Below, one piece after another: positions 9,906 to 20,233 of a stretch of DNA of 64,000 nt. Location: assembly GCA_947498935.1 (NCBI GenBank), contig CANMMM010000002.1, positions 124,001 through 188,000 on the forward strand. Direction: 5' to 3'. The notes beneath the pieces are model-generated. The model ran no database searches and was not told the origin of the DNA. It was given only the letters and a program-made list of their open reading frames with translations. The translations under genes were made by a program, and so were the position numbers. How positions within the stretch are numbered: position 1 is the first letter of the stretch; each line of letters opens with the position of its first letter. The stretch comes from an uncultured Aquimarina sp. Lineage in GTDB: Bacteria > Bacteroidota > Bacteroidia > Flavobacteriales > Flavobacteriaceae.

Positions 9906-11018
9906 TTATTTTTGTTTTGCGTTTTTTATGTTATTGATAAATTGTTCAAATAAGTAAATAGAATCGTTAGGCCCAGGGCTTGCCTCTGGGTGGTATTGTA
10001 CTGAAAAACAGTTTTTGCTTTTCATTTTGATTCCTGCTACCGTATGATCATTAAGATGCACATGTGTAATTTCTAAATCCTCATGCTTTTCTGTCTCTTC
10101 TCTATTAATCGCAAATCCGTGGTTTTGCGAAGTAATTTCCCCCTTACCTGTCACAAGATTCTTTACAGGGTGATTGATCCCTCTATGCCCATTATGCATC
10201 TTATAAGTACTAATTCCATTAGCCAACGCAATTACTTGATGTCCTAAACAAATTCCAAACAATGGCAAATCTCTTTTGATAATTTCCTGTGCAGTGGCAA
10301 TAGCCTCTGTTAATGGTTCTGGATCCCCAGGGCCATTAGACAAGAAATATCCATCTGGTTCCCACTCGTTCATTTCCTCGAATGAAGCATTGTATGGAAA
10401 CACCTTGATATACGCATCACAATTCGCTAAGTTTCTAAGAATATTCTTTTTAATTCCTATATCCAATGCCGAAATTTTATACGTGGCATTAGGATCTCCA
10501 AAGAAGTATGGCTTTTCTGTAGACACTTTAGAAGCTAGCTCCAGCCCATTCATATCTGGCACTGCTGCTAATTTCTTTTTCAGCGCATCAATATCATCAA
10601 TCTCTGTAGAGATTAGCGCATTCATCGCTCCATTATCCCTAATATAGCTTACCAATGCTCTCGTATCTACATCAGAGATCGCTAGTAAATTATGCTTCTC
10701 TAAGAAATCCTGGAGTGAACTATCTGCCAATACTCTAGAAAACTCATAGCTAAAGTTCTTAACGATCAGCCCTGCAATTTTAATTGAATCAGATTCTACT
10801 TCTTCTTCATTGGTTCCGTAATTACCGATATGCGCATTGGTAGTTACCATCAATTGACCATAATACGAAGGGTCTGTAAAAATTTCTTGGTACCCCGTCA
10901 TTCCAGTATTAAAACATACTTCACCAAACGCCGTACCTTCTCTTCCAACAGCTTTTCCATAAAAAATGGTTCCATCTGCCAATAAAACAATCGCCTTTTT
11001 TCGAGATTGATATTTCAT
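9906..11018 (-). CDS. carA: Carbamoyl-phosphate synthase, small (glutaminase) subunit
   Basis: This subunit hydrolyses glutamine and passes ammonia to CarB for carbamoyl phosphate, used in pyrimidine and arginine synthesis. The N-terminal half carries GTAFGEVCFNTGMTGYQEIF. The class I glutamine amidotransferase domain follows, with SNGPGDPEP, the nucleophile elbow LFGICLGHQVIALANG and the terminal YHPEASPGPNDS containing the catalytic His/Glu. Length 370 aa is usual. It follows rplQ by 139 bp with a terminator in between. carB is not in this window. Confidence 0.97.
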   Translation of the reverse strand: MKYQSRKKAIVLLADGTIFYGKAVGREGTAFGEVCFNTGMTGYQEIFTDPSYYGQLMVTTNAHIGNYGTNEEEVESDSIKIAGLIVKNFSYEFSRVLADSSLQDFLEKHNLLAISDVDTRALVSYIRDNGAMNALISTEIDDIDALKKKLAAVPDMNGLELASKVSTEKPYFFGDPNATYKISALDIGIKKNILRNLANCDAYIKVFPYNASFEEMNEWEPDGYFLSNGPGDPEPLTEAIATAQEIIKRDLPLFGICLGHQVIALANGISTYKMHNGHRGINHPVKNLVTGKGEITSQNHGFAINREETEKHEDLEITHVHLNDHTVAGIKMKSKNCFSVQYHPEASPGPNDSIYLFEQFINNIKNAKQK

Positions 11019-11096
11019 TATTATTAAATTTTGATACTATTTTTTTCTGTATTGCTATTTATAAAATATAGCAAGCAAATAATTAAATTTTCAAAA

Positions 11097-11131
11097 AAAA
11101 AGGATAAACGACGAAACGTTTATCCTTTTTC
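11097..11131 (-). terminator. Intrinsic terminator after rplQ
   Basis: AAAAAGGATAAACG and CGTTTATCCTTTTT form a near-perfect stem with an ACGAAA loop, about 25 bp after the rplQ stop, and end in a T-run on the minus strand. It marks the end of the ribosomal super-operon and separates it from carA. Confidence 0.85.
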
Positions 11132-11157
11132 TATTATGTGTAATGAACACTTTTCAT

Positions 11158-11634
11158 TTATTCTTCTTCAGAGCTAGTAGTTTCTGTAGCTGGTGCAACA
11201 GGTGCAGCCGAAGGCTTTTTAGATCTACCTCTTCTTGTAGATTTCTTCTTAGCTGGCTTACCTGCATTGTATAGCTCATTATAATCTACTAATTCGATCA
11301 TAGCCATATCAGCGTTATCCCCAAGACGATTTCCTAATTTGATAATTCTAGTATATCCTCCTGGTCTGTCACCTACTTTAGGCGCTACATCTCTAAATAA
11401 TTCAGCTACTGCATATTTATTACGCAATTTACTAAATACGATACGACGATTGTGTGTAGTATCTTCTTTAGATTTAGTAACTAATGGCTCTACAAACTGC
11501 TTTAAAGCTTTTGCTTTTGCCACAGTAGTATTAATTCTTTTATGCTCTATTAAAGAACAAGCCATGTTTGCTAACATCGACTTACGATGCGCAGTTTTTC
11601 TACCTAAATGGTTAAATTTTTTTCCGTGTCTCAT
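11158..11634 (-). CDS. rplQ: Ribosomal protein L17 (bL17) with a long C-terminal tail
   Basis: L17 sits near the peptide exit tunnel of the large subunit. The core ([20 protein letters not shown] onward to about residue 120) is classical. The remaining 35-40 residues form a low-complexity tail, first basic ([13 protein letters not shown]) and then Ala/Pro/Thr-rich with an acidic end. Such tails are common in Bacteroidota L17 and make it 158 aa rather than about 120. It is the last gene of the alpha operon, 60 bp after rpoA. Confidence 0.97.
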   Translation of the reverse strand: MRHGKKFNHLGRKTAHRKSMLANMACSLIEHKRINTTVAKAKALKQFVEPLVTKSKEDTTHNRRIVFSKLRNKYAVAELFRDVAPKVGDRPGGYTRIIKLGNRLGDNADMAMIELVDYNELYNAGKPAKKKSTRRGRSKKPSAAPVAPATETTSSEEE

Positions 11635-11694
11635 GACATTACATTTTAATCATCATCTTGCTACAACTCATTCTGAGGAGCAAATTATGATGGA

Positions 11695-12687
11695 TTAGTC
11701 TTTATCTAATTTATATTTAGAAAGATCCATACCAAAGTTTAATCCTTTTACATTCACTAGCTCTTCTAGCTCAGTTAAAGATTTTTTTCCAAAGTTACGG
11801 AACTTCATTAAATCGTTTTTATTATAAGATACTAAATCTCCTAATGTATCTACTTCTGCTGCTTTTAAGCAATTCAATGCTCTGACAGAAAGATCCATAT
11901 CGATTAATTTAGTTTTCAATAACTGACGCATGTGTAATGATTCCTCATCATATGTTTCAGTCTGTGCAATTTCATCTGCTTCTAGAGTAATACGCTCATC
12001 AGAGAATAACATAAAGTGGTGGATCAAAATCTTTGCCGCCTCGGTTAATGCATCTTTAGGATGTATAGAACCATCAGTCATGATTTCGAATACTAACTTT
12101 TCGTAATCAGTCTTTTGCTCTACACGATAGTTTTCGATACTGTATTTTACATTTTTTATCGGTGTATAAATCGAATCTGTAAAAATTGTACCTACAGGTG
12201 CATTTGCCTTTTTATTTTCTTCAGCTGGCACATAACCTCTTCCTTTTTCAATTGTGATTTCAAGGTTTAATGCTACTTTTTTATCCATGTTACAGATCAA
12301 AAGGTCTGGATTTAGTACCTGAAAACCTGAAATAAATTTCTGAAAATCACCAGCAGTTAATTGCTCTTGACCTGAGATAGAAATCGTAACAGATTCATTA
12401 TCTATATCCTCGATCTGACGCTTAAAACGTACTTGCTTAAGATTTAGAATAATTTCTGTTAGATCTTCTACAACTCCAGAAATAGTAGAAAACTCATGAT
12501 CTACACCTTCTATACGTAAAGAAGTTATAGCAAATCCCTCTAAAGAAGATAACAAAACTCTTCGCAAAGCGTTACCAACTGTTAATCCGTAACCTGGTTC
12601 TAAAGGTCTAAATTCGAATTTACCATCAAACTCACTTGAGTCGATCATGATGACTTTATCGGGCTTCTGAAAATTTAATATTGCCAT
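11695..12687 (-). CDS. rpoA: RNA polymerase alpha subunit
   Basis: The alpha subunit nucleates polymerase assembly and contacts upstream promoter DNA and activators. The N-terminal dimerisation domain (about residues 1-235) includes [19 protein letters not shown] and [21 protein letters not shown]. After an acidic linker ([15 protein letters not shown]), the C-terminal domain carries the helix-hairpin-helix region [19 protein letters not shown] and [18 protein letters not shown]. The 330-residue length is normal. It lies 25 bp after rpsD in the alpha operon. Confidence 0.98.
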   Translation of the reverse strand: MAILNFQKPDKVIMIDSSEFDGKFEFRPLEPGYGLTVGNALRRVLLSSLEGFAITSLRIEGVDHEFSTISGVVEDLTEIILNLKQVRFKRQIEDIDNESVTISISGQEQLTAGDFQKFISGFQVLNPDLLICNMDKKVALNLEITIEKGRGYVPAEENKKANAPVGTIFTDSIYTPIKNVKYSIENYRVEQKTDYEKLVFEIMTDGSIHPKDALTEAAKILIHHFMLFSDERITLEADEIAQTETYDEESLHMRQLLKTKLIDMDLSVRALNCLKAAEVDTLGDLVSYNKNDLMKFRNFGKKSLTELEELVNVKGLNFGMDLSKYKLDKD

Positions 12688-12712
12688 GTTTTTGTTTCTT
12701 CTTTATGAGTTA

Positions 12713-13318
12713 TTACTTCGAGTATAATTCGACGATGAATTGTTCGTTGATATTTTCCGGAATTTGTATTCTAGCCGGAACTGATACAAAACTACCTTCT
12801 TTTGTTTCGTTATTAAAAGTAATCCACTCATAAACTGTGCTGTTGTTAGCCAAAGAGTTCTGAATCACTTCTAAAGATTTTGATTTTTCTCTAACACCTA
12901 CAACATCACCTGGTTTTAATTGGTAAGAAGGAATATTTACCAATTCTCCGTTTACAGTAATATGTCTGTGAGATACTAACTGTCTTGCACCACTTCTAGT
13001 GTTAGACAATCCCATTCTATAAGCTACATTATCTAATCTAGACTCACACAACTGAAGTAATACCTCACCTGTAATCCCTTGAGATCTTGTTGCTTTTTCA
13101 AACATATTACGAAACTGACGCTCTAATATACCATATGTATATTTCGCCTTTTGCTTTTCCATTAATTGGATTGCATATTCACTTTTCTTTCCTCTACGTC
13201 TGTTATTTCCGTGCTGACCTGGAGGGTAATTTCTTTTTTCGAAAGATTTATCATCTCCGAAGATCGCTTGTCCAAACTTACGAGCGATTTTAGTTTTTGG
13301 ACCAGTATATCTTGCCAT
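12713..13318 (-). CDS. rpsD: Ribosomal protein S4 (uS4), zinc-free form
   Basis: S4 is a primary 16S rRNA binder and, in many bacteria, the translational regulator of the alpha operon. The sequence opens [20 protein letters not shown] and lacks the cysteine cluster of the zinc-binding form. The S4 RNA-binding domain is at about residues 94-155 ([33 protein letters not shown]). A 128-bp gap separates it from rpsK, the largest break in the alpha operon, with a small inverted repeat GTAATA...TATTAC at 13416-13436. Confidence 0.97.
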   Translation of the reverse strand: MARYTGPKTKIARKFGQAIFGDDKSFEKRNYPPGQHGNNRRRGKKSEYAIQLMEKQKAKYTYGILERQFRNMFEKATRSQGITGEVLLQLCESRLDNVAYRMGLSNTRSGARQLVSHRHITVNGELVNIPSYQLKPGDVVGVREKSKSLEVIQNSLANNSTVYEWITFNNETKEGSFVSVPARIQIPENINEQFIVELYSK

Positions 13319-13446
13319 TTGATTCTAATTTATTTTTTGAGGTGATTATGAATTAAGGTCTCTGTCCTTCGATAATCAAATATCCTCTTTAGATTTACTT
13401 TTTATTATAAAATTATGTAATACTATAATATTACACAAAACGAGTA

Positions 13447-13830
13447 TTATACTCTTCTTCTTTTAGGTGGACGACATCCATTATGTGGCATTGGAGTTAC
13501 ATCGATAATCTCAGAAACTTCAATCCCTGAATTGTGTAAAGAACGTATTGCAGACTCTCTACCGTTTCCAGGACCTTTTACATATACCTTTACTTTCTTT
13601 AATCCAGCTTCGATAGCAACTTTAGATGCATCTTCTGCAGCTAATTGTGCTGCATAAGGAGTGTTCTTTTTAGAACCTCTAAATCCCATTTTACCAGCTG
13701 AAGACCAAGAAATAACGTCTCCTTTTTTATTCGTTAACGAAATAATAATGTTGTTAAAAGAAGCTGTTACGTGCGCCTCTCCTACTGACTCAACGATTAC
13801 TTTACGTTTTTTTGAAGTTGACTTTGCCAT
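13447..13830 (-). CDS. rpsK: Ribosomal protein S11 (uS11)
   Basis: S11 lies on the small-subunit platform and contacts mRNA near the Shine-Dalgarno region. The family signature is clear: [40 protein letters not shown] and the basic end [18 protein letters not shown]. Length 127 aa is normal. The start is 8 bp after the rpsM stop. Confidence 0.98.
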   Translation of the reverse strand: MAKSTSKKRKVIVESVGEAHVTASFNNIIISLTNKKGDVISWSSAGKMGFRGSKKNTPYAAQLAAEDASKVAIEAGLKKVKVYVKGPGNGRESAIRSLHNSGIEVSEIIDVTPMPHNGCRPPKRRRV

Positions 13831-13838
13831 ACTACTTA

Positions 13839-14213
13839 TTATTTAGTCGCTTTTTTCTTGTTAGCAACTGTTTTTCTTCTTCCTTTACGTGTTCTAGAGT
13901 TATTCTTTGTACGTTGTCCTCTAAGTGGTAAACCAGCTCTGTGGCGGATACCTCTATAACATCCTATATCCATAAGACGTTTGATATTCAACTGTACTTC
14001 AGAACGTAATTCTCCTTCTATGGTATAGGCACCTACAGCTTCACGAATACGACCGATTTGATCATCATCCCAATCAGAAACTTTTATACTTTCGTCTACT
14101 TTGGCAGTATCCAAAATTTCTTTTGCTCTACTTCTACCAATTCCGAAGATATAGGTCAATGCTATAACTCCTCGCTTTTGTTTGGGTATATCTACCCCTG
14201 CAATTCTTGCCAT
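13839..14213 (-). CDS. rpsM: Ribosomal protein S13 (uS13)
   Basis: S13 is a head protein of the small subunit that contacts tRNA and forms bridges with L5. It opens [20 protein letters not shown], holds the helix-two-turn-helix ([14 protein letters not shown]) and ends in the basic tail [20 protein letters not shown]. Length 124 aa is usual. It begins 2 bp beyond the rpmJ stop. Confidence 0.98.
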   Translation of the reverse strand: MARIAGVDIPKQKRGVIALTYIFGIGRSRAKEILDTAKVDESIKVSDWDDDQIGRIREAVGAYTIEGELRSEVQLNIKRLMDIGCYRGIRHRAGLPLRGQRTKNNSRTRKGRRKTVANKKKATK

Positions 14214-14215
14214 AA

Positions 14216-14332
14216 TTACCCTTGTCTTTGTTTAAATCTAGGATTCTTTTTATTAATCACGTAAAGTCGGCCTTTTCTACGCACAATCTTGCACTCGGCA
14301 CTTCTCTTTTTTATTGATGCTTTAACTTTCAT
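14216..14332 (-). CDS. rpmJ: Ribosomal protein L36 (bL36), zinc-free form
   Basis: This is a 38-residue gene between infA and rpsM, which is its normal place. It begins [20 protein letters not shown] and ends [13 protein letters not shown]. Of the four zinc ligands in the usual form only one cysteine (C14) is kept; the others are replaced by Ser or basic residues, so this is the C-minus type. The start ATG is at 14330-14332. A long hairpin (14382-14422) lies just upstream. Confidence 0.95.
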   Translation of the reverse strand: MKVKASIKKRSAECKIVRRKGRLYVINKKNPRFKQRQG

Positions 14333-14381
14333 CTGTTCTTTACTTAAAGTTTTTTGACTGTCTGTCAAGTGAAACTTCTAA

Positions 14382-14422
14382 CAATTAAGACTATTTGCTG
14401 TGATCACAAATGGCCTTAATTG
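14382..14422 (-). promoter_or_regulatory. 16-bp stem-loop in the infA-rpmJ gap
   Basis: CAATTAAG-A-CTATTTG pairs with CAAATGG-C-CTTAATTG around a 9-nt loop, with one mismatch and one G-T pair. It lies 50 bp upstream of rpmJ in the 226-bp gap after infA and has no T-run on the transcribed strand. That makes a simple terminator unlikely and suggests an mRNA leader structure or processing site. This function is inference. Confidence 0.5.
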
Positions 14423-14558
14423 TAAAAAGTTTTCTCTTTTTTGCTTTAGTAATTCCTATTTAACGTATCGCTAAGATAAATTAATAAGAATTTAAACCAT
14501 AAGATTTTCAGCCTGCAAAAATACAGAAAAAATCTTATTAAGCAACTTTATATTATAA

Positions 14559-14774
14559 TTAGTATCTATATGTGATACGAGCCTTAGATAAATCATAAGG
14601 ACTCATTTCTAATTTCACCTTATCTCCAGGTAACAATTTAATATAATGCATACGCATTTTACCCGAAATATGTGCAGTCACTACGTGACCATTTTCTAAT
14701 TCTACTCTAAACATTGCATTAGACAATGCTTCGATGATACTTCCGTCTTGCTCTATTGCCGGTTGTTTTGCCAT
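14559..14774 (-). CDS. infA: Translation initiation factor IF-1
   Basis: IF-1 occupies the A site during initiation. The 71-residue protein is a single S1-like OB fold with [20 protein letters not shown] and [20 protein letters not shown], as in all bacterial IF-1. Its start overlaps the secY stop by one base (TAATG), so translation is probably coupled. Confidence 0.98.
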   Translation of the reverse strand: MAKQPAIEQDGSIIEALSNAMFRVELENGHVVTAHISGKMRMHYIKLLPGDKVKLEMSPYDLSKARITYRY

Positions 14775-16111
14775 TATGCTACTGCTTTTCTATTTTTACC
14801 AGTTTTCATTAACCCATCATAGTGTCTATTCAGTAAATAAGAGTTTACCTGCTGCACTGTATCAATAGCTACTCCCACCATAATTAATAGAGAAGTACCT
14901 CCAAAGAACAATGCCCAACCTTGTTGAACTCCTAAAACTTTTACTGCGATTGCAGGAAAAATAGCCACCAATGCTAAGAAAATAGATCCTGGTAGTGTAA
15001 TTTGCGACATGATTTTATCTAAATATTCAGCAGTCTCACTACCTGGTCTAATTCCAGGAATAAAACCACCACTTCTTTTTAGATCATCTGCCATCTTATT
15101 CGTAGGAACTGTAATTGCCGTATAAAAATATGTAAATATGATAATTAATAACGCAAATACAAGATTGTACCAAAAACCGAATATATCACTAAACGCAGCT
15201 GCTATACCCTGAGAAGTTTCAGAATCGGAAAGACCTGCTACTGCAGCTGGGATAAACATAATTGCTTGTGCAAATATTATAGGCATTACACCAGAAGCAT
15301 TCAACTTAAGTGGTATGTACTGACGAGATCCAAATACATTCTTCTCGTATCCACCACCAGCTGTTCTTCTCGCATATTGCACAGGTATTTGTCTAACCGC
15401 CATCACTAATAGTACTGACGCTAGAATAATCACAAACCATATTACCAATTCTATAAGTACCATGATAATATCACCACCTTCTCCAGAAGTTCTAGAGATA
15501 AAGTTTTGTACAAAAGATTGAGGTAATGTAGCTATGATACCTACCATAATCAATAAAGAAATTCCGTTTCCAATTCCTTTATCGGTAATTCGCTCACCTA
15601 ACCACATAGCGAAAACGCATCCTGTAGTAAGAATGATCACAGAAGATACAACAAAAACAGTTTGGTTTTCCAATACAAAAGCTCCCGGAGGAAGTGTTGC
15701 GAATAAATTATAGATATACCCTGGCCCTTGAACCAATGTAATAGCTATAGTCAACCAACGTGTAATCTGATTTATCTTCTTTCTTCCACTTTCTCCCTCT
15801 TTTTGTAATTTCTGAAGATAAGGGATTGCTATCCCCATTAATTGCACTACAATAGAAGCAGATATATAAGGCATAATCCCTAATGCAAAAACAGAAGCAT
15901 TCGCAAATGCTCCTCCTGTAAAGGCATTAAGTAATCCCAATAAACCATCCTGAGTTTGCGTACCTAAGTTCGCTAACTCAGCTGCGTCTACTCCTGGCAG
16001 TACAACTTGTGCTCCAAAACGATATACTAAAAGCAGTCCTAGTGTAACTAAGATCCTGCTTTTTAGTTCTTCTATTTTCCAAATGTTTTTTATTGTATCA
16101 ATAAATTTCAT
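14774..16111 (-). CDS. secY: Protein translocase channel subunit SecY
   Basis: SecY forms the protein-conducting channel of the inner membrane with SecE and SecG. The 445 residues contain ten predicted membrane segments. Recognisable parts are the N-terminal stretch [20 protein letters not shown], the [14 protein letters not shown] segment and the cytoplasmic loop PVQYARR with [15 protein letters not shown]. It lies between rplO and infA in the spc operon, as in most bacteria. Confidence 0.98.
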   Translation of the reverse strand: MKFIDTIKNIWKIEELKSRILVTLGLLLVYRFGAQVVLPGVDAAELANLGTQTQDGLLGLLNAFTGGAFANASVFALGIMPYISASIVVQLMGIAIPYLQKLQKEGESGRKKINQITRWLTIAITLVQGPGYIYNLFATLPPGAFVLENQTVFVVSSVIILTTGCVFAMWLGERITDKGIGNGISLLIMVGIIATLPQSFVQNFISRTSGEGGDIIMVLIELVIWFVIILASVLLVMAVRQIPVQYARRTAGGGYEKNVFGSRQYIPLKLNASGVMPIIFAQAIMFIPAAVAGLSDSETSQGIAAAFSDIFGFWYNLVFALLIIIFTYFYTAITVPTNKMADDLKRSGGFIPGIRPGSETAEYLDKIMSQITLPGSIFLALVAIFPAIAVKVLGVQQGWALFFGGTSLLIMVGVAIDTVQQVNSYLLNRHYDGLMKTGKNRKAVA

Positions 16112-16123
16112 GAAATGTATCTA

Positions 16124-16576
16124 TTATAAGGTTACCGCTTCTCCTCCAGCTGCTTCAATCGCTGCTTTCGCTGTTGCTGTAAATTTGTGAGCAGAAACTT
16201 TTAATTTCGCTTTTAACTCACCTCTACCTAGTATTTTTACTAAATCATTTTTTCCTGCAAGACGTGTCGATAATATCACATCTAAATCTACAGTATCCGT
16301 GATCTTACCAGCATCTACTAAACTCTGTAGCGTATCTAAGTTGATTCCCTGATATTCTTTTCTGTTGATATTTGTGAAACCAAACTTTGGCACACGTCTC
16401 TGTAGTGGCATTTGTCCACCTTCGAAACCGATCTTTCTAGAATAACCAGAACGAGATTTTGCACCTTTATGACCACGAGCAGCAGTTCCACCTTTACCAG
16501 AACCCTGTCCACGACCTAAACGCTTGCTGTTATTTTTTACCGAACCTGCAGCAGGTTTTAAATTACTTAAATCCAT
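16124..16576 (-). CDS. rplO: Ribosomal protein L15 (uL15)
   Basis: A large-subunit protein that binds 23S rRNA late in assembly. The Gly/Arg-rich N-terminus (RLGRGQGSGKGGTAARGHKG) is diagnostic, followed by KIGFEGGQMPLQRRVPKFGF and the C-terminal globular part ending AAIEAAGGEAVTL. Length 150 aa. It follows rpmD by 9 bp. Confidence 0.98.
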   Translation of the reverse strand: MDLSNLKPAAGSVKNNSKRLGRGQGSGKGGTAARGHKGAKSRSGYSRKIGFEGGQMPLQRRVPKFGFTNINRKEYQGINLDTLQSLVDAGKITDTVDLDVILSTRLAGKNDLVKILGRGELKAKLKVSAHKFTATAKAAIEAAGGEAVTL

Positions 16577-16585
16577 GTGCTTATA

Positions 16586-16765
16586 TTATTTTGTTTCTAC
16601 AGAAACTAAATGTTTAACTTTATTTACCATCCCAAGGATATTAGGAGTGTCATCGTGCTCGACTACCTGACCGATCTTTTTAAGACCTAAAGCCTCTAGA
16701 GTTCTTTTCTGTCTCTGAGTACGGTTAATCGCGCTTCTTACTTTAGTTATTTTAATCTTTGCCAT
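16586..16765 (-). CDS. rpmD: Ribosomal protein L30 (uL30)
   Basis: This 59-residue gene lies between rpsE and rplO, its normal place. It starts MAKIKITKVRSAINRTQRQK and continues LEALGLKKIGQVVEHDDTPN, the conserved L30 core, ending VKHLVSVETK. The start ATG is at 16763-16765, 10 bp after rpsE. Confidence 0.96.
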   Translation of the reverse strand: MAKIKITKVRSAINRTQRQKRTLEALGLKKIGQVVEHDDTPNILGMVNKVKHLVSVETK

Positions 16766-16775
16766 CGTTCCTGTT

Positions 16776-17300
16776 TTATCCTTTAAACACTTTTTCTAGC
16801 GAAATACCACGTTCTTTTGCTACTTGTTCTGCATTTCTTAATTGCAATAAAGCATCAAAAGTTGCCTTTACCACATTATGTGGGTTAGACGAACCTTGGT
16901 TCTTAGAAAGTACGTCATGTACTCCAACTGATTCAAGTACTGCACGGATAGCACCACCTGCGATTACTCCCGTACCCGTTGCTGCTGGCATCAATAATAC
17001 TCTAGCACCACCGTATTTACCTTTTTGTTCGTGTGGTAATGTTCCTTTTGTTAATGGAATACGTACTAAGTTCTTTTTTGCGTCTTCAACAGCTTTTGCT
17101 ATCGCTTCTGCTACTTCTTTAGACTTACCTAAACCGTGACCAACTACACCGTTTTCATCTCCTACAACAACAATTGCAGAGAATCCAAATGCTCTACCAC
17201 CTTTAGTTACCTTAGTAACACGCTGTACACCTACTAAACGGTCTTTTAATTCAAGTCCACTTGGTTTTACTAATTCTGCGTTTTTATATTTTTGATACAT
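16776..17300 (-). CDS. rpsE: Ribosomal protein S5 (uS5)
   Basis: S5 lines the mRNA entry channel and affects decoding accuracy. The double-stranded-RNA-binding N-domain contains [20 protein letters not shown], and the C-domain contains [20 protein letters not shown]. Length 174 aa. It follows rplR by 6 bp. Confidence 0.98.
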   Translation of the reverse strand: MYQKYKNAELVKPSGLELKDRLVGVQRVTKVTKGGRAFGFSAIVVVGDENGVVGHGLGKSKEVAEAIAKAVEDAKKNLVRIPLTKGTLPHEQKGKYGGARVLLMPAATGTGVIAGGAIRAVLESVGVHDVLSKNQGSSNPHNVVKATFDALLQLRNAEQVAKERGISLEKVFKG

Positions 17301-17306
17301 AATTTC

Positions 17307-17663
17307 TTAGAATTTAAGTCCTGCTTCTCTAGCTCCTTCAGCTAATGATTTTACTCTTCCGTGATATAAGTACCCTCCTCTATCGAAAGACACATATTCT
17401 ACACCTGCACTTTTAGCTTTTTCAGCAAGAGCTTTACCTACCAAGTTCGCTTTTTCTGCTTTACTTCCTGATGCTGAAGCTATTTCTTTATCCCTTGAAG
17501 ATGCTGAACCGATAGTCTTACCAGTTACATCATCTATCAACTGAGCATAAATTTCTTTATTACTTCTAAAAACAGATAATCTAGGACGTTGTTCTGTTCC
17601 GCTTACTGTTCCGCGGATTCGCTTTCTGATCTTTAATCTTCTTAAATCTTTCGAGAATGCCAT
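17307..17663 (-). CDS. rplR: Ribosomal protein L18 (uL18)
   Basis: L18 binds 5S rRNA in the central protuberance. The basic N-terminus ([15 protein letters not shown]) and the core [20 protein letters not shown] with the closing [20 protein letters not shown] are the family's hallmarks. Length 118 aa; it is in the usual place between rplF and rpsE. Confidence 0.98.
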   Translation of the reverse strand: MAFSKDLRRLKIRKRIRGTVSGTEQRPRLSVFRSNKEIYAQLIDDVTGKTIGSASSRDKEIASASGSKAEKANLVGKALAEKAKSAGVEYVSFDRGGYLYHGRVKSLAEGAREAGLKF

Positions 17664-17676
17664 AACTTTAATATGA

Positions 17677-18219
17677 TTATGCAGACTTACCTGCTTTTCT
17701 TCTTAATTCTTCTCCTACAAACTTGATTCCTTTACCTTTATATGGCTCTGGCTTACGGAAGCTTCTAATTTTAGCCGCAACCTGTCCCACTAATTGCTTA
17801 TCGTGTGATGTCAATTTTACAAGTGGATTCTTACCTTTTTCAGAAACAGTCTCGATTTTTACTTCTGGAGCGATGTCCATTACGATATTATGAGAGAAAC
17901 CTAATGCTAAATCTAATTTTTGACCTTGGTTACTTGCTCTGTAACCTACACCTACTAGCTCTAGCTCCTTAGTAAATCCTTCAGAAACACCTACAATCAT
18001 ATTCTGAATCAAAGCTCTGTATAAACCGTGCTTTGCTTTTTGATCTTTGGCATCTGAAGATCTTTCTACAACAACCTGACCTTCTTCTACCTTCGCCGAT
18101 ACACTTTGTAATTCTTGCGAAAGCTCTCCTAATTTTCCTTTAACAGTAACAACATTACCTGTCACCTCTACAGTGACACCAGACGGAATAGTTACTGGAT
18201 TTTTTCCTATTCTTGACAT
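17677..18219 (-). CDS. rplF: Ribosomal protein L6 (uL6)
   Basis: L6 lies at the base of the L7/L12 stalk near the factor-binding site. It starts [20 protein letters not shown] and ends with the signature [20 protein letters not shown]. Length 180 aa, two tandem alpha/beta domains. It begins 21 bp after rpsH. Confidence 0.98.
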   Translation of the reverse strand: MSRIGKNPVTIPSGVTVEVTGNVVTVKGKLGELSQELQSVSAKVEEGQVVVERSSDAKDQKAKHGLYRALIQNMIVGVSEGFTKELELVGVGYRASNQGQKLDLALGFSHNIVMDIAPEVKIETVSEKGKNPLVKLTSHDKQLVGQVAAKIRSFRKPEPYKGKGIKFVGEELRRKAGKSA

Positions 18220-18240
18220 TTCTTTTGTCTTTTTATACTG

Positions 18241-18639
18241 TTAATATACGTAGCAAAGTACTTCACCACCTACATTCTCTGTTCTTGCCTGCTTATCAGT
18301 CATCACACCATGAGAAGTAGATACAATAGCAATTCCTAAACCATTCAAAATTCTAGGCACTTCTTTTGATCCTGCATATTTACGCAAACCAGGCTTACTG
18401 ATTCTTTGTAATTCTTTTATCACAGGCTCTTTAGTAAGTTTATCGTACTTAAGCGCTATTTTGATACTCCCTTGTGTAGTTGTATCATCAAACTTGTAAC
18501 TTAAAATATATCCTTGATCGAATAATATTTTAGTGATCTCTTTTTTAACTTTAGATGCAGGAATTTCAACAACTCTGTGCTTTGCACTATTAGCGTTTCT
18601 AATTCTTGTTAAATAATCTGCAATTGGATCTGTATTCAT
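18241..18639 (-). CDS. rpsH: Ribosomal protein S8 (uS8)
   Basis: S8 is an early assembly protein of the small subunit and the known translational repressor of the spc operon in E. coli. It starts [20 protein letters not shown] and ends with [20 protein letters not shown], as in the family. Length 132 aa. A strong GC-rich hairpin (18654-18693) lies in the 72-bp gap just upstream, which makes autoregulation an option. Confidence 0.98.
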   Translation of the reverse strand: MNTDPIADYLTRIRNANSAKHRVVEIPASKVKKEITKILFDQGYILSYKFDDTTTQGSIKIALKYDKLTKEPVIKELQRISKPGLRKYAGSKEVPRILNGLGIAIVSTSHGVMTDKQARTENVGGEVLCYVY

Positions 18640-18653
18640 TATATATAATTTAT

Positions 18654-18693
18654 GGTATTGGTTTTCGGGGCACTACACCCCGAACCTAATACC
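18654..18693 (-). promoter_or_regulatory. Strong hairpin between rpsN and rpsH
   Basis: GGTATT-GGTT-CGGGG pairs with CCCCG-AACC-AATACC around the loop CACTACA (with small bulges). It is the most stable structure seen between the ribosomal genes and lies 15 bp before the rpsH start. No T-run follows on the minus strand. A role as an mRNA binding site for a ribosomal protein such as S8 is inference. Confidence 0.5.
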
Positions 18694-18711
18694 AATTTAC
18701 TTACTGTTTTA

Positions 18712-18981
18712 TTACCAACTAGCTTTAGTTACTCCAGGAATTAATCCTTTATTAGCCATCTCTCTAAATGTAACACGAGAAATTCCAAACTGACGCATAT
18801 ATCCTTTTGGTCTCCCTGTTAATTTACAACGATTATGCTTACGGATCGGAGATGCATTTTTAGGTAGTTTCTGTAACGCTTCGTAATCACCAGCTTCTTT
18901 CAAAGCTTTGCGTTTCTCTGCATATTTAGCTACCGTTTTTGCTCTCTTTACCTCACGAGCTTTCATTGATTCTTTAGCCAT
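18712..18981 (-). CDS. rpsN: Ribosomal protein S14 (uS14), zinc-free form
   Basis: S14 is a late-assembling head protein. The 89-residue length and the single cysteine in [20 protein letters not shown] show the zinc-independent long form. It ends [17 protein letters not shown] as expected. It starts 2 bp after rplE. Confidence 0.98.
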   Translation of the reverse strand: MAKESMKAREVKRAKTVAKYAEKRKALKEAGDYEALQKLPKNASPIRKHNRCKLTGRPKGYMRQFGISRVTFREMANKGLIPGVTKASW

Positions 18982-18983
18982 AA

Positions 18984-19535
18984 TTAATTCTTTTTAAAAG
19001 GTAACCCTAGTTGTGTTAACAATGATTTTGCTTCTTTATCCGTGTTAGCAGATGTCTCAAAAGTAATGTTCATTCCTGAAATCTTATTTACTTTATCGAT
19101 ATCTATTTCTGGAAAAATAATCTGCTCAGTAATACCTAATGAGTAGTTTCCTCTACCATCAAAACCTGTAGCTTTTATTCCACTAAAATCTCTTACTCGT
19201 GGTAAAGCCGAAGTAATTAAACGATCTAAGAATTCATACATTCTCTCTCCTCTAAGCGTAACTTTAGCCCCGATAGGCATTCCTTTACGCAATTTGAAAG
19301 TAGCAACATCTTTCTTAGATATAGTAGGTATAGCTTTTTGACCAGTGATCGTTGTTAATTCGTCTACAGCGTAGTCAATTAACTTTTTATCTGCTACAGC
19401 AGCACCAATACCTCTACTTACTACAATCTTTCTAAGCTTAGGTACTTGCATTACGTTATCGTAGCTGAATTCTTCTGTAAGAGCAGACATAACTTTGTCC
19501 TTATACTCTTGTTTTAATCTTGGGATATAAGCCAT
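18984..19535 (-). CDS. rplE: Ribosomal protein L5 (uL5)
   Basis: L5 binds 5S rRNA and contacts P-site tRNA and S13. Core motifs are [36 protein letters not shown] and [18 protein letters not shown]. Length 183 aa. It starts 2 bp after rplX. Confidence 0.98.
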   Translation of the reverse strand: MAYIPRLKQEYKDKVMSALTEEFSYDNVMQVPKLRKIVVSRGIGAAVADKKLIDYAVDELTTITGQKAIPTISKKDVATFKLRKGMPIGAKVTLRGERMYEFLDRLITSALPRVRDFSGIKATGFDGRGNYSLGITEQIIFPEIDIDKVNKISGMNITFETSANTDKEAKSLLTQLGLPFKKN

Positions 19536-19537
19536 AA

Positions 19538-19849
19538 CTATATTACTTCATTAGATTTTTTAGAAAATCTCACTTTCTTATCTCCTTCTATTCTGTATCC
19601 AACTCTAGTTGTTTCTCCTTTAGAAGTTAACAATGATAAGTTAGATATATGAATAGGTGCTTCTTTCTTTACAATTCCACCTTGTGGATTAGCAGCACTA
19701 GGCTTTTGGTGCTTAGACACTAAGTTAACACCTTCTACAATTGCCTTGTTCTTATCTCTCAATACTTTCTGAACAGTACCCTCTTGACCTTTATTGTCTC
19801 CAGCGATTACTCTTACCGTATCTCCTGATTTAATTTTAAGCTTTGTCAT
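19538..19849 (-). CDS. rplX: Ribosomal protein L24 (uL24)
   Basis: An assembly initiator of the large subunit. It carries the KOW motif ([20 protein letters not shown]) near the N-terminus and [19 protein letters not shown] in the middle. Length 103 aa, 13 bp after rplN. Confidence 0.98.
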   Translation of the reverse strand: MTKLKIKSGDTVRVIAGDNKGQEGTVQKVLRDKNKAIVEGVNLVSKHQKPSAANPQGGIVKKEAPIHISNLSLLTSKGETTRVGYRIEGDKKVRFSKKSNEVI

Positions 19850-19862
19850 TTTGTTATCTTAA

Positions 19863-20231
19863 TTAAAGCACTTCTGGCGCTAATGAAACAATCTTCATGA
19901 ATTGCTTATCACGAAGCTCTCTTGCCACAGGACCAAATACACGCGTTCCTCTCATTTCGCCAGCTGGGTTTAATAAAACACAAGCATTATCATCGAAACG
20001 AATATACGAACCATCTGGTCTGCGTACTTCTTTTTTGGTACGAACTACAACTGCAGTAGAAACTGCTCCTTTCTTAATGTTTCCATTAGGAGTTGCTTCT
20101 TTTACACTGACAACGATCTTGTCTCCTACAGAGGCGTATCTTCTTTTTGTACCACCTAAAACACGGATTACTAAAACTTCTTTTCCTCCTGTGTTATCTG
20201 CTACTTTTAATCTAGACTCTTGTTGTACCAT
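19863..20231 (-). CDS. rplN: Ribosomal protein L14 (uL14)
   Basis: L14 lies at the subunit interface and binds 23S rRNA. It starts [20 protein letters not shown] and contains [20 protein letters not shown]. Length 122 aa, exactly the family length. It starts 2 bp after rpsQ. Confidence 0.98.
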   Translation of the reverse strand: MVQQESRLKVADNTGGKEVLVIRVLGGTKRRYASVGDKIVVSVKEATPNGNIKKGAVSTAVVVRTKKEVRRPDGSYIRFDDNACVLLNPAGEMRGTRVFGPVARELRDKQFMKIVSLAPEVL

Positions 20232-20233
20232 AA

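Noticed and set aside
13416..13436. Small inverted repeat GTAATA...TATTAC before rpsD as an S4 control site
   Set aside because: It is short and AT-rich, and chance is a sufficient explanation; it is mentioned only in the rpsD entry.
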